From assembly GCA_021432635.1 (NCBI GenBank), contig MU270092.1, positions 1 through 64,000 of the forward strand: a stretch of 64,000 nucleotides of DNA, written 5' to 3'. This DNA comes from Thozetella sp. PMI_491 (lineage: Eukaryota > Ascomycota > Sordariomycetes > Chaetosphaeriales > Chaetosphaeriaceae). Position 1 is the stretch's first letter, and each line of letters begins with the position of its first letter. The notes beneath the pieces are model-generated. The model was not told where the DNA came from and made no database searches. It was given only the letters and a program-made list of their open reading frames with translations. The position numbers and the translations under genes are program-made. Shown here in pieces: positions 22,817-34,653 of the stretch.

Positions 22817-24542
22817 TTACTGCACCACCCGGCCCCAAAGCGCAGGGTCGCCTCGGGCAAATGATCTTGCCGTGGCCAGTTTTTGGCCGTGCTGGCCAGC
22901 TGGAACAGGGAACGGCCCGTTCTCGGCAAGCGGGAAGTTGGGGGTGCCATCGTCATTCCAGGTAAACTTCTGCGTCCTCGCTGTCCGGCTACACAAGTAC
23001 AGAGTCAGCAATTGCCTTTGGCGGGCTGAAACATGCCCGAAGACCTTGAATTCGCTGCCAACCGGTTGCGAGTGGCTATTTTGGGCCAGCCGTGAAGCTG
23101 AGAGGGGCAATTTAACACAGGAATACGCACTATAGATTCGCTGACGGATTGGGTGTTGTCTGGGCGTGGTAGACGATGAAGTCCTCGCTGCCGTCGGGGC
23201 TCGTCGTGAAGCTCGCGTGACCAGTCCCGTAGACGTGAGCAGCCGTGTTCTGGTGGAACACGCAGCCTTCCTTGTGCTTCCTCCACGACTGGTACTCCAT
23301 TGGGTCGTTGCCAACTAGCTCAAGCATTCCGAGGCAGTAGAAGGGTGTGTCCACCCGCGCTGCCGAGTAAATGACGAAATTTTGGCTGGTCTTGGGGTTA
23401 ATGAGCTGCTGCGGCCCTTCGTTGGTAGCCAGTCGCGTATCCGCTCTTCCGTACGGGACCCTCTCCCAAGACTCGTTAGGGACGGAGATAATGCGCCGCT
23501 CACTGAGGTCTGAATCGACTGTCCAAGGATTCGACATGTGCGTAATGCATAGGTTTGCCGGCCATGCGGAGTATTTTTGCTCCCAGCATGAATAGATATC
23601 TTGAAAATTGTCAGATATATATGAACATTTCGAGAGTGTCATAAGATGTCCAAATCGCATCGTTAGGGAGTGTTAAGAGTACTTTGGGGCATACAGCTGC
23701 TCTCAAGCAGTCTCAGAGGGTGGGTTACGGGTTACTTGCGGTAGAGCTCGCCGTTATGGGCGAAGTAGGTTCCGTCAATGGCGAATTGGTCATAGCTGTT
23801 CAGCATGCCCTTCATAGAGAAGTTAGCTGTCCAGGGGTCGGGGCCATCGCTCGCGAGCACGAACATCCGGTGGTTGATGGCTGGGCAGTTGATGGGACAC
23901 ATGGCATCGACCAGAGGGGGCGGAGCGTCAAAGTCGGGAGTGGCCGTGAAAATGATATACCAAGTTCCATTTCTGCCGGTATCTAGACGTTAGAAACTGC
24001 CTTGGACAAGGTTGAGATATTGCCGACCATCTCAGATTAAAGCGAAGCGGAAAGCAACAATTTCGTCTCCCAAATACGTACAGGTCGTGGATCTCGGGAG
24101 CCCAGAGGTCGGTGGACCACGGCTCACCGCTGGTCTTGTTTGGATTAAACACAACGCGGGTCTCAGCATGGTCCCAGTTGTCTGTCAGCGCCTTGGAACG
24201 CCTCAGGGTAATATTATCATTTGTCGAATAGGTAAACAAGTACCCTTGAGTGTAGGTATCAGCAAGTGCGAGGCGGGACAGAGAGAATAGCAACTAGGCT
24301 TTATGGAGGGGTTGGCAATACGTACAATCCTCGCCGCCGCTCGAATACCTAGTCATAAAGGGATCCCCGATGTTGGAGGTGAAGATGGGGTTGTTGTAGG
24401 TGGTATTGGTGGTGGTGTTGGTTCCCACCTGCGCAGGATCCCACGATTGTGGCCCGGCTTTGTTTGGATCGAAGGACTGGCCTTGGACCGCTGCCAGGGC
24501 AGAGGACAAGACAACGGAAACGAGCAGGGAGAGAGGAGCCAT
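22817..24542 (-). CDS. Secreted glycoside hydrolase family 43 enzyme, 5 exons, 417 aa
   Basis: Probably acts on arabinan or arabinoxylan side chains outside the cell; the exact substrate cannot be read from sequence. Exons are 24542-24326, 24244-24082, 23972-23740, 23599-23131 and 22988-22817; all joins keep phase. A signal peptide (MAPLSLLVSVVLSSALAAVQG) and several NxT sites precede the five-bladed propeller. The three GH43 acidic residues are visible: Asp60 in SNIGDPF (base), Asp193 in FAIDGTYF (pKa modulator) and Glu265 in TNEGPQQL (acid). Other landmarks are LWAPEIHDLNGTWYI, HIYSCWEQ, GTGHASFTTSPDG and RTARTQKFTWNDDGTPNFP. The third intron uses a GC donor (GCAAGT). It is adjacent, tail to tail, to the HET gene, only 82 bp away. 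Confidence 0.92.
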
Positions 24543-24656
24543 GGTCACCGAGAGCGGGCTGCCACCTAGGTGGAAGACAGACGAGGACGAAGGGACGGAT
24601 GGAAACGGGGGGGGGGGAGATCTCTAGAGAACGGCCAATTGGCTTACATGGCTGAG

Positions 24657-24662
24657 TTTATA
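24657..24662 (-). promoter_or_regulatory. Probable TATA box of the GH43 gene
   Basis: The minus strand reads TATAAA about 115 nt upstream of the GH43 start codon, a usual distance for a regulated fungal secreted-enzyme gene. Confidence 0.5.
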
Positions 24663-25432
24663 CGCTGCCGCACTTTGTCTAACCGTCCTGCAGATTGATG
24701 TAATGTGAGCGCTATAGGTAGTACACGACCCCGGCCCATGGCCCAATGCGGTGGCCTTAGACGGCTCATCCATGGCTTCCCCGCAGCGGGCGTGGGGAAG
24801 TCGGAGGCCGAACAAGGCAGCTAGGGCCCATTGGTGCTCTCGTGGTGCTGGACGGACGGATCAAATGAAAATATCAGTGTGGGCTCGCTGCGAGCCGGCT
24901 CCATCGGGTGAAAGAGTGCCGTAGCAGCGTGCTGCGGGTGATGCAGATCCCAAGTGGTAGTGGTATAGGTGTGCTACGTAGTACAGCGGCGACAAGGGAG
25001 TGAGTGGGTGTTCGCCCGCTCGGAACCCCGCATATACAGCATGTACCGCTTCTCTGCCGGCGATTCCCCGCCTCTACCCCACACCGAGCTGCCCTCAATA
25101 CCTACTACCTGCCTGCCACAGACGGAGGAGCTTGTTGCATATAAGATTTTAAGATGGTTAGCATGGCCAAGCTAATTAAGACGTGGCCAGGATTTTAAAG
25201 TTTTATAGTCCTCCCAGGTTGGTCTTGACTTAGACATGCATTTCCTCTTCTTCTTTCTCGACAGTCTTTATGGCTATTCAAGATAAAGCCCAAAAGGCGC
25301 ATGTCCTCCCTTGGCCAGGGTTTGCTTCGTATGTTCCACGCCCTGGGAGGACAGTATAGGGCCCCGCAAAACAGTATTGGTTTCTCCTTCCAGAAAGAAA
25401 ATGTTTATCCACCCGACCACTTTATCTCCAGG
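24663..25432. other. Intergenic: GH43 upstream region and ABCC 3' flank
   Basis: This 0.8 kb has no supportable gene. The part next to 24.66 kb should contain the GH43 promoter; the part next to 25.43 kb is the 3' flank of the ABCC pump. Confidence 0.5.
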
Positions 25433-28400
25433 TCAAGATTCTTGCAGATCCCATAGAGATTTGAACAGACTCTCGCGCTGAAGTAGCTTGCGGGGCTGGT
25501 CATATTCGGCCACCTTCCCGCCCTCCAGCACCAGGACCTTGTCGAAGTCGCCGATCGTCTTGAGATGGTGAGCGATCACCAGCATGGTCCATCCTTGAAA
25601 CTCGGTGTTGATGAGATTCATGACCATCTTTTCCGTCTCGAAGTCGAGGCTACAGAAATCACAAAGTCAGCGCTGTCACTCCATGGGAGTGGGAGCACTC
25701 AACGAGGAAGGCGACATATAGTAGCTGCCTCGGTGGTATGGCATTAAAGGGAAGGGGGGGCGGGGACCGGAAGTTAACACGAACCTGCTGGTTGCCTCGT
25801 CAAGCAAGAGGACTTTGCCCGTTCTCAGCATCGCTCGAGCTAGGCAGAACAGCTGTTTCTGGCCAGCGCTGAGCCAGTCGGTGTTCAAATCGGCATCAAT
25901 TCCGCCTTTTTCCTCGATCAGCGCTTTTATGCCAACCTTCTCTAAAGCATTCCAAATGTCTGCGTCCCCAGCCACTCCAAAGAGATCGAGATTTCTCCTA
26001 ACCGAGCCAGAGAGGAAGATGGGATCCTGTGGAATCGAGACTATGGAGCTCCTCAACGTATTCAGCTCGACAGATGCCGTGTCCACCCCGTCTATCAAGA
26101 TATTGCCCGAGGTTGGCAGCTGAAGGCTCAGCACCACGGCGAGAAGCGTCGATTTTCCACTCCCGGTCCGCCCACAGATCGCTACCTTCTCCCCTGGGTG
26201 TATTTCCAAGTTAAGATCCTGGAGAATAGTCCGATCGTCGTAGGCGGTCGAAATATGAGAGACCGAGATCCCACCAGCATGTGGCCAAACCCCGCCGCTT
26301 GCATCTTGCGAAGGTGAGGGTGGCCCATGCCGAGGCTCTATCTCGCTAGGAGTTGTCCGTTCAAAGTCCCTGATCCTGGCCACCGCCCCAAGGGACGTCT
26401 CGAGCTGCGTCCAATTCTGGATCACCGTCCCTAGTGTACCCCCAAGACCAAGAACGCTAGTAAGTGCTACGCCGAGCAGTCCGGTATTGACCTTGTCCTT
26501 GAGAGCAACTGTCAGGGCGACCAAGAGAACAGCTAGACCCGCAACGGTGAGATCGAGTACCAGGGCAAGCCAGTTTTGCAAACAGTATAATAGGAAGAAT
26601 GGACGTTGGCTCATGTCCAGGCTCTCCATATTCTCCTGGTTGAGACTGGTTGACCATCCAAAGGCGCGTATAGTAACAAGCCCCGAAAAGGACGAGATAA
26701 AGTTACTGTACAGTGGAGACTTGGCTTCGAGATCTAAGAGACGCATTTGACGCGAGGTCTTGAGATATACACGCTGTATGATGTATAGCAACCCTGAAAG
26801 GAGCGGGATTGCGCATGCTAAGTAGCCGGACGAGATGGAAGTCAGGATGACCTCGGACACAGCCAATGTCAGCGCTGATACAGAAGTGTTAGCGAACCAG
26901 GATCTTTCTCATAATTTTGGAATGGGTGGAAGGAGAATCTCGCCTTACACTCAGATGCCAGCATAAATGCAATGGGCAGAGGAAGGTCGACGAGAGTCAG
27001 ATCTTGGCTGAATCTACGTGGCGATGTGTTAGTATTAACCGCGCCATAGCACCCAGTCTTGCCTACCGGTTGATGATTTCTCCAGTATCTGTCTTGACAA
27101 AATATGACAACGGCGCTCTCATAGCAGCCATCATCAGGTTCCAATGCAGGGATATGGCCGAGCGAGGGACTATGACCACAAGGTAGAACCTATACGTCAC
27201 CGTCAGGAGACTCCTATATCAAGCTTCGGAAAGAGATGCTGACCAGATTTCGAGCCCAAGAAACAGAATGACAGAAAGTCCAAAGACCAGATATACCCCA
27301 ACCCACATGCCCAGGCGTTCGAAGGCATCGGAGGCAGAAACCCATAGGTTCAGCCAAAGCGCTGTTCAGATAGGTCAGCAAGGACGGAGCTTAGGCTTGT
27401 ATTCTCCGATGTATCCTTACGCTGTAAGGCTCTACAAGCAATTTGGGTGATGACCAGTGACAGAAACAGGATAAGAGAGCCAAGTCCCATTGACTTGAGG
27501 TAGAACCACATTGCACCCTTGCTGGCATCGCCGCGGCCAGTAGATGGCTGAGGTGCACTTCGGTTCTGGGGCAGGTCTCCTTTGGTTCTCTCCTGGCTTC
27601 GGTCAGTTCTGTCTGGTGCTTTCTCGAGAGACTCTGTATCAGACTCTGGGGTAGTCGATTCCAGCGCGAGATTTTTAACGTATCCATCTACCGCTCGGAG
27701 CTCCTCGAATGTACCGCTTTGTCCGATCTTACCATCTGCTCCGAGCACAATGATCTGATCGGCAGAGGGAAGCCAGTTGACTGTACTTGGATGTGAATAA
27801 TTATCCCAAAGTAGAATGGAGGCTAATATCAAAATGAACGCACTATTATGGGTGGCTAAGACCACAGCTTTATCTCCGGTCCTCAGCAGACCTCTGGGCC
27901 CAAGGAGAGCGCTGAAACAATTGGAAGCAGTTCTGGCGTCAAGCCCCTTGAGTGAGTCGTCTAGAATCGCGAGCTGGTTTCCGCTGTATGCAGCGCGAGC
28001 CAGCGCCTTCAGACTGTTAGATTTTTTGTAGGATATTACGAAAGGCCGTAAGAAGGGAGAAGGAAGGTCTAGACTCACAATTCGTTGCTTCTGTCCACCA
28101 CTGAGAGCAATGCCCTTGCTCCCAACAAGAGAGTTGTCACCATCTGGCAGAGCATCCAAGTCCTTTTGCAACTGGCATGCTTGGACAACTTTGTCGTATA
28201 GAGCCCGCTGAAACACCCCAAAGCCCACAATGTTTTCTCTGATCGTCCGGTTCAGGATCCAAGGATCCTGTTCGCAGAAAGCAACCTGGTAGGTCGTCGT
28301 CTCAATGGCTCCAGCCGGCATGTAAGTCTCCCCGAGCAGGGCATTCAGGAGCGTGGATTTGCCGCTACCGACTGGGCCAACTACCATTGTGAGGGTTGCA

Positions 28401-30517
28401 GGCTGGATCTCCACGCTGATGTCCGTCAAGATCGTCTTTTCTTTGCTCCAGCCGAAGCTAGCATCTTGAACCTTCAGCAACGGCTTAGGGTGGGCAAGGC
28501 CAGGACCCGAGGGACCAGCTTCCTGCAAGACGCGCGGGTCCTGGCGCTTCTCCTGCGTGAGGAACTCCTGGATGCGGTCGAAGCAGGCAAGGGCTGAACC
28601 CAAGTTAGTCGGGATCATAATGAGCTCAGAGACAGGTTGAATCAGCAGCGACAGTAAGCTGAGGGAAGTAAACGCCTTGGCTACGTCGAACTCACTGCCG
28701 CCACTGACCTTCTGTGCAATAGCAAAAGCTGTAAACGTCACAGCTGGTGTGAGAATGCTCGGCGTTTGACCTGTCCGGACAGTTATCAGCCCCATACCGA
28801 ATACATCGTTGATGAGAACAGACCGATCAGAATGTTGGAGATCTGTGCCCGTCGAAACCGCTTGGACTCTTCGAGCTCAAACTCCCGGAGACCCTGTATC
28901 TCCTTTGAGACCTGCTCAGTGAGGCCGGTCATCTTGACACCCTTGATGGCGCCAAAAATCTCCGTCGTCACGCCAACTCGTTTCTGAATGGCCTGCATCC
29001 AACGTCGTTGGCGGGGAGGTATACGCCTGCCAATTCGCCCCCCTGCAAGAGTACAAACTGTATTTCTTTCAGCTTCCAGTACATAGATTAGCGGGAATGC
29101 GCGCGTACGTATGGCCACGATCACTGGGGCGATGCAGACAGCTCCGAGCTGGACACCTAGAATGCCCAGTGCCAGTCCGACATGAATGATGCTGGGCACA
29201 GTGCTGACGAGCCAGGAGGTTGCAACCGTAATCCTATCCACATCGTTTGACATTAACGCTTGTCCCGCAGACGCTTTGTCGCTCTCCGCCCTGAGAGAAA
29301 GCATTCCTTGGTATATGGCTGAGACGAGCGCGCCTCGAATCATAGTAGCCAGGCTAAACGCCAACTGAGAGTACCAAACCCGAGATAGCTAGCATATTGT
29401 TAGCTTCCTAAAATATTTCATGGTCCTGACACTTCATACCGCAATTCCCAGATAGACTATGGCGTAGGCCCCGATTAACCCATAGCCGTGGCTTGCGGGC
29501 TCAGCCTCGCTTCCTTGGATATAGAGCAGTGCTGCTCGGACGAGAAATGGCTGGGCAATGCTAAACCCTACGAGGGCCATGCGCGGTATCGCGAGCACAT
29601 ACAACTGGGGCAAGAATGCCTTGAAAGTAGCGTAGAAGAGGGTATGCTTCTTGGATTGATCCTCTGTCCTCTCGTCAGCGCGTTGCTCTTGGGTAGCCAG
29701 GGTGCTTGGGCGTCTCTACCCTTGCTCCACACGGCTTGTAGCTGGTCGGCAAGCCGGTTTCCCCGGAGAGAATGCTCAACAGGAAACAGTTCTTCAAGGG
29801 AAAGATTCCTCTTATACCCATCTCTGAAAAGAGGCAAAACCCAGGTCATCAGGCTTCGCCCGAAGATGCCCGAATATTCCCGTGGGCACTGGTCTGACAC
29901 ATCTACGAGGATATAGGGGACCTTTGGTACCGACTCAACGGCTAGGATCAACAGCCGCAGCGCAAAAGTGGCAGTAAATAGTGATGCAACAGTGATGCCA
30001 TCGACCATGAACCACTCGGTTCTAACCCGTGCAACATCTAGCAGAGCAGTCATCAGAAGGAAAGTTTGAATGATAGCAGACGGCTTGATATCACGCGAGT
30101 GCTCCAGTATGGAAAGCACAAACAGGGTCAGGGTCGATAGCACAGACAGCAGGCCGGCGGCCAGAGTGAGGCGCGTCCTAGCCGTCGCATCGGAACCCCA
30201 GAGAGCCACAAGGGCAATCTGCAGCACAATAACAATGGGGTACAAGGCCTAGAGGAGATGTTAGCAAACACCCAACACGACAAACACAAGGACAAGGGGG
30301 TCGGCACCAGTTTGATAGCTCGCAGAAGCCGCCATTCAACCACCCTGGATTTGCGCCATGATGACCAGATAGCCGGTAAGGCGACAATGAAGAGGACGAC
30401 ACAAGGGACGATAGTGAAAAAGGCTTCCTCAAACAGCAAGGTGAAGTCAAACGATGCGCACTCTGAGCCAGGACCCAGCACGGGACCGAAGCTATCGTCG
30501 TCAGAGCACCGCAGCAT
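25433..30517 (-). CDS. ABCC-type multidrug/conjugate ABC transporter, 13 exons, 1429 aa
   Basis: A membrane pump exporting or sequestering organic anions, conjugates or drugs. Exons: 30517-30308, 30248-29720, 29663-29440, 29388-29109, 29042-28824, 28770-28079, 28006-27844, 27780-27421, 27361-27244, 27189-27067, 27013-26949, 26874-25785 and 25649-25433. Every join keeps phase and most introns are 51-74 nt. Layout is TMD0-like segment, TMD1, NBD1, TMD2, NBD2. NBD1 has Walker A Lys625 (GPVGSGKST), signature LSGGQKQRI (Ser711) and Walker B ILDDS, where Asp735 replaces the catalytic Glu, as is usual in ABCC. NBD2 has Walker A Lys1235 (GRTGSGKST), a variant signature LSAGQKQ, and Glu1354 in LLLDEATSS. 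TMD2 contains the typical APLSYFVKTDTGEIINRFSQD. Intron 7 (27781-27843) is 63 nt, stop-free and in frame. Substrate is unknown. Confidence 0.93.
27781..27843 (-). other. In-frame, stop-free intron in ABCC NBD1
   Basis: This 63-nt segment has a GTGCGT donor and an ACAG acceptor but no stop codon. Removing it joins ATHN to INWLPSADQIIVLG, the family-like H-loop region. Retaining it would insert 21 residues directly after the H-loop. Confidence 0.7.
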
Positions 30518-31652
30518 GTGTTGCTTTCGATTCACGCAGCTAATAAGGAGGCTGGTTGAGCAGTATCTCCCTTAGGAATTGCCACGGCTGCCACGGCTGC
30601 CACGCCTGCTTTAAAGCAACTCGAGGGTGCTCTAGAGAAATGCGGCATTTTGGAGTATGAATCATAGTATATCCCTTGCGGCGATGACTTCGGAACTTTT
30701 GACCGGGTTTCGTTACGCAAAGCGGCCGGCTTACGGGGTGGGTTGAGCACGCTAGGTGGTTATACGGGAATAGTCGGAGGGGCGATAGGGACCGTCCACC
30801 TAGGCGAAGCCCCATGTTCGCGTCGATAGGAGTTGGATATAGTCAAGGAGACCGCTAATGCTGCGGCTCGGCAGGCCGACTTGCATCCTGGGCGGCACGG
30901 CCCCCTGCAGCACAGCAATGCGCGCACCTGACCTCTCCCGCCGGGAGTTTTCGCGAGAAGCACCAATAGGCGCAGCAAGTGTCGGCGATAACTCGTCCGT
31001 TTTGCACAATCCTTGTAACCTTGCGGTTAGATTCGTCATTGAGTAGAGTATAGGCGTTCGAACTAAGGTGAAGGGGTATTAGCGACCTGATTAGGAAGCT
31101 CGGGTTGAACCGGCCCTGGCGTTCTCGCTATATCTTGGCTATACCAATAGCCCTCGGGTTGCAGCCTTCTTTGTGCACCCAAGCCTTGGCCGGCGAGGGT
31201 TCATCCCGGCTTAGGTGCGGTTGGAGAAGAGGGCTAGATATGGCCGGTGGCATCGAGCTTGACGCCATCTGCTCACATGCTGCTATGGTGCTGTTAATAA
31301 TTCGCAGACAAGGGCCGCTAGACTTGGAGGAATTCCTTTATTTGGGTGCTGGTCTAAATGGATATCTGCACAATTGGCGCAGCTGCAGCTGCGTGTCGTT
31401 TCCTTTTCTACTGGCGGAGCGGTCATGAGGGGACGAAGGCGAGCGACACACACACAACAGGAAGCAAACCAGGTCCGATGATGGCGAATGGCAGCGCTAA
31501 GCTATTACGCCGTTCCCGAAGTAACTTGCTCGTACGTCTACAGGGGAGGGGCGGGACGCATCATAAATACAATGTACGAGGCAGAAAGGGGGGTGGGTAT
31601 CCCAATGTCATGTCGCCAAACATCCTTAAACCCGTCGTTGTCGTTCGTCAGA
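30518..31652. other. Intergenic: ABCC promoter and sulfurtransferase 3' flank
   Basis: This 1.1 kb has no supportable gene. It contains three 9-bp units (TGCCACGGC twice, then TGCCACGCC) at 30580-30606, which is 63-89 nt upstream of the ABCC start codon. Confidence 0.6.
30580..30606 (+). repeat. Three tandem 9-bp units upstream of the ABCC gene
   Basis: The unit TGCCACGGC occurs twice and is followed by TGCCACGCC. The repeat lies 63-89 nt upstream of the pump's ATG and could be leader or promoter; no factor is assigned. Confidence 0.8.
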
Positions 31653-32795
31653 TCACTCCTCAGCCCTGATGAGTGAGTCGGAGGGTTTTACCCTCTGCGC
31701 CCATTCTCTGCAACACGTGCGGTTAGCGTCTTTACTGTCAGGCGCGGAGGAACACAGGCTCTATGTGACTTACGTCCAGCTTCCATCGTAAACCTTCCTC
31801 GTCTCAGGCGTACCGATCTGGGCTTCGTTCAATGCGGTCTCCAGCACACAGGCTGTGACGCCGGTGCCACAGCTGGAGATGATAGGCCTGGACGGATCCA
31901 AACCCTTGCTCAGGAAGACCTCCCTTAGCTTCTCGGCCGGCAGGAAGGCCTTGGTCTCAGGATCCAACACGGCGTCGAAGGGAATGTTGATCGACCCAGG
32001 CATGTGGCCAGATGACAAGCCGGGGCGGGGCTCAGGGGCCTTGCCCGTCCACCGCCCGTTTGACCGGGCATCTAGGATCTGGACGCCCTCAGATCCTTCC
32101 TTGTTGTGGTCCAGAGCCACCTCCCGCACCTCCTCAAAGTCTGCCACCTTGGCCTCGTCTAGTTCCGGGATCGGATACGTCCCGCATTCTACCGTGAAGA
32201 AGTTGCCCGTTTCGGTCGGAAGGCCTTGGTCCACCCACAGCTTGAAGTTGTTGAGCACGTGAACCTTGGGGTGGCCGAAGACCTTGAGCGTCCAGCCCAC
32301 GCGGGGCGCGCTGAAAATGCCCAGTTCCTTGCTATCGTAGACAACGACGGTGTCGTCCCTTCGGATGCCTAGGTTGCTCATGGCCTCGGCAAAGGTCTTG
32401 GACGACGGGAGCATATGCGGATATGGGCTGTGCTTATCGATGACCGCGTCTAGATCGAAGAAGCGCGCCTTGGGGATCCGCAGCTCCCGGAAGACATCGA
32501 TGCCCTTGCGGCCGTTGGGGTCGTTAGGCAGGAACCACGAGGCGCAGAGGGGTATTACCCGGGGCTCGGGCGATATGGACGACGGCGGGTTCTTCTTGAG
32601 GGCTTCGCTGAGCTCCGTGGGGGTGACGAGGTAGGAGGAGAAGGAGCGGCGGTAGGGCGTGGCGGGTCGGGCCTTGAGCCCGAGATTTGTTGTGAAGGTG
32701 GAGCGGGCGGACGAGGCGGCGGCGCGGAAGAGCTGCCGTGAGCTGCACTGCGGCAGCGAGGCCCTCGGGGAGCCGAAGATGACGAAGAGGGACAT
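31653..32795 (-). CDS. TUM1: Mitochondrial 3-mercaptopyruvate/thiosulfate sulfurtransferase (tandem rhodanese), 2 exons, 358 aa
   Basis: Transfers sulfur from mercaptopyruvate or thiosulfate; the yeast orthologue Tum1 feeds tRNA thiolation. Exons are 32795-31774 and 31707-31653 (66-nt intron, GTAAGT donor, CTAAC branch site). The short last exon restores the conserved ending YDGSWTEWAQR. An Arg/Ser-rich, acid-poor N-terminus of about 50 residues suggests a mitochondrial targeting peptide. The N-terminal rhodanese domain (about 55-195) lacks the catalytic Cys. The C-terminal one (about 220-350) has Cys309 in SSCGTGVTACV; the CGTGVT loop resembles mercaptopyruvate rather than classical thiosulfate sulfurtransferases. 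It is divergent from APC11. Confidence 0.92.
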
Positions 32796-33472
32796 CGTCT
32801 CGCGATCAATTGCTGTGGTTCGGGAGGCTCTCAGCGAATTCGGCAGGTTGTGGCACGCGAGAAGGCCGGGAGTGAGGAAGCGAGGGTTCCGATAAGGGAG
32901 TTGCTAGCGTGACTTTTTTTATTGCGCGACTCCGTGCGATCAAGGCCGGCAATCCCTGAGGGTCTCGCAGCGTTCCCTGTCCGTCGGCTCACCGACCCAA
33001 GTCTGGGACAAGCTGACCAGAGGAGGAGGAAGTCAGAAGGAGGGCTCGGCGGAAGTCGATGATGCGGGGTTGGAATGGACGTCAACACCCGGCGAGAGAG
33101 ACTCAGGGTCGGATAGCGATTTTCGGACGGAGAGGCTGGGTTCTTTTTGGGGGAAGACTGCACTAACTATAGTAGAAGACGTTGGCGCCAATGGTGTAAT
33201 CGAATATCCGGTAAAAGCGGGCCTCGAGTGACTCCAACGGGAGCTTGGGCCACCCGTTTTGTTTCGGTTTTCCGGTGTTTTGCTCCAGAGCAGCAAGGAC
33301 ACGCGCGGAAGCGACTCGATAAGAGCATACCGAGCAAAAACATATCCACTCCATACGAACCGACTAGCACCCCCAGGGCGGAACTTCCCAGAATACCAAA
33401 ACAAAGACTCTGGCGGTGACGACTGCCGAGCCGCTTTGCCCCTGGACCGCCCGCCCACAGCGCACACGCACG
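32796..33472. promoter_or_regulatory. Divergent intergenic region between the sulfurtransferase and APC11 genes
   Basis: These 677 bp separate two divergent start codons and must contain both promoters. No specific site is assigned and no gene is supported inside. Confidence 0.55.
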
Positions 33473-34012
33473 ATGAAGGTCAAGATCAAGTCGTGGAACG
33501 CCGTCGCGACCTGGCGCTGGGACATTCCCGAAGACGACGTGTGCGGCATCTGTCAGGTTCACTTCGACGGCACGTGTCCGACCTGCAAGTATCCGGGGGA
33601 TGACTGCCGCCTCCGTATGTGCCCCAGACGGCGCCGCAACGGTGACTCATACTAATAATGCTGGTGATCCTGCCCCAGTGTCCGGGAAATGCGGCCATAA
33701 TTTCCACATGGTATGTCCCCTGCCCCGGGCCTTCACCCCCCCGCCTTCAATCCCCCGCTGGCAGACGCTTATTTACTGCCCAGCACTGCATCCTAGAATG
33801 GATCAAGCAAGACTCATCCAAGGCCCAGTGCCCCATGTGCAGACAGAGTAAGTCAGACAGACAGATAGATTTTGACGTGTGAGACCCCATCCCTAACCAA
33901 GATGAACCTAGCCTTTGAGTGGTCCAACGGGCCAGGCGAGGACACGTCTGTCGAGGTCAACCAAGGGCAGGCCGCGCAAGCGCAAACGCCGATGCAACCA
34001 CAAGCCCAGTAG
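33473..34012 (+). CDS. APC11: Anaphase-promoting complex subunit 11 (RING-H2), 4 exons, 112 aa
   Basis: The catalytic RING subunit of the APC/C ubiquitin ligase, which drives mitotic exit. Exons are 33473-33614, 33679-33710, 33784-33847 and 33912-34012; exon 2 is only 32 nt. The product begins with the hallmark MKVKIKSWNAVATWRWD. The RING-H2 ligands are visible: CGIC, then CPTC and DDC, then KCGHNFHMHCILEWIK and CPMCR. The core ends QTFEWSNG, where yeast and animals have QRFEW or similar. About 27 Gln-rich residues follow, making this longer than the usual 85-100 residues. The ATG at 33473 is chosen by family start; an open frame extends 19 codons upstream. Confidence 0.95.
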
Positions 34013-34585
34013 ACAGGCATCTTGGATTATGGGTTGCTTTGTTCTCAGTGATCCTCGGGGACCCGTATTGTTTGGCGTTGGCAGGCATGATGATATTCGA
34101 TACCCAGGCAAGAAAGGGATGGTTCGGGCTAGGGCGCTTCCGCCTCTCACTTTGGAAGATAACTGCGTTTCTGTAGCATGAAGACGAGGGATTGTCTAAT
34201 TCGTATCCTCTCAGGGGTAGTAAACAATGGACAAACATACCAAGTCAAGTCCTACAATGCGTATATGCATCTAGCGAGTCCGTAACCCCCACTTCGTCAT
34301 CACATGGCCCCATCACCGGATCGGCGGAGCAGCCGTGCCGCCTCAACGAGATGCGATAAGATAAGATCCAGCTGCAGGCCGACCACTCGTCACACCACAC
34401 TTCCCAACCCGTGGTTCGTGAGCTTGGTTTTTTTTGAGCCGCCCGCGTGGTCTTTCCCAACGCGGATCTAGGGTGCCTGAGGTACCGATCTGCCATTTCA
34501 ACAATTGGACAGGGTTGCTGGACATGGGCGCAGCTGCCGCCTTGTTTCCCTAGACGGAGCCTCGCCCTTTCCTCTCTGCCCCCCC

Positions 34586-34653
<68 letters not shown>

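Noticed and set aside
29664-29719. Frameshift or pseudogene in the ABCC gene
   Set aside because: The apparent frame break is explained by a 56-nt intron with GTAGAG donor, CTGAC branch site and ACAG acceptor; all 13 exons join in phase.
31085-31130. Possible tRNA B-box (GGTTCAACCCG on the minus strand)
   Set aside because: No T-stem pairing and no matching A-box.
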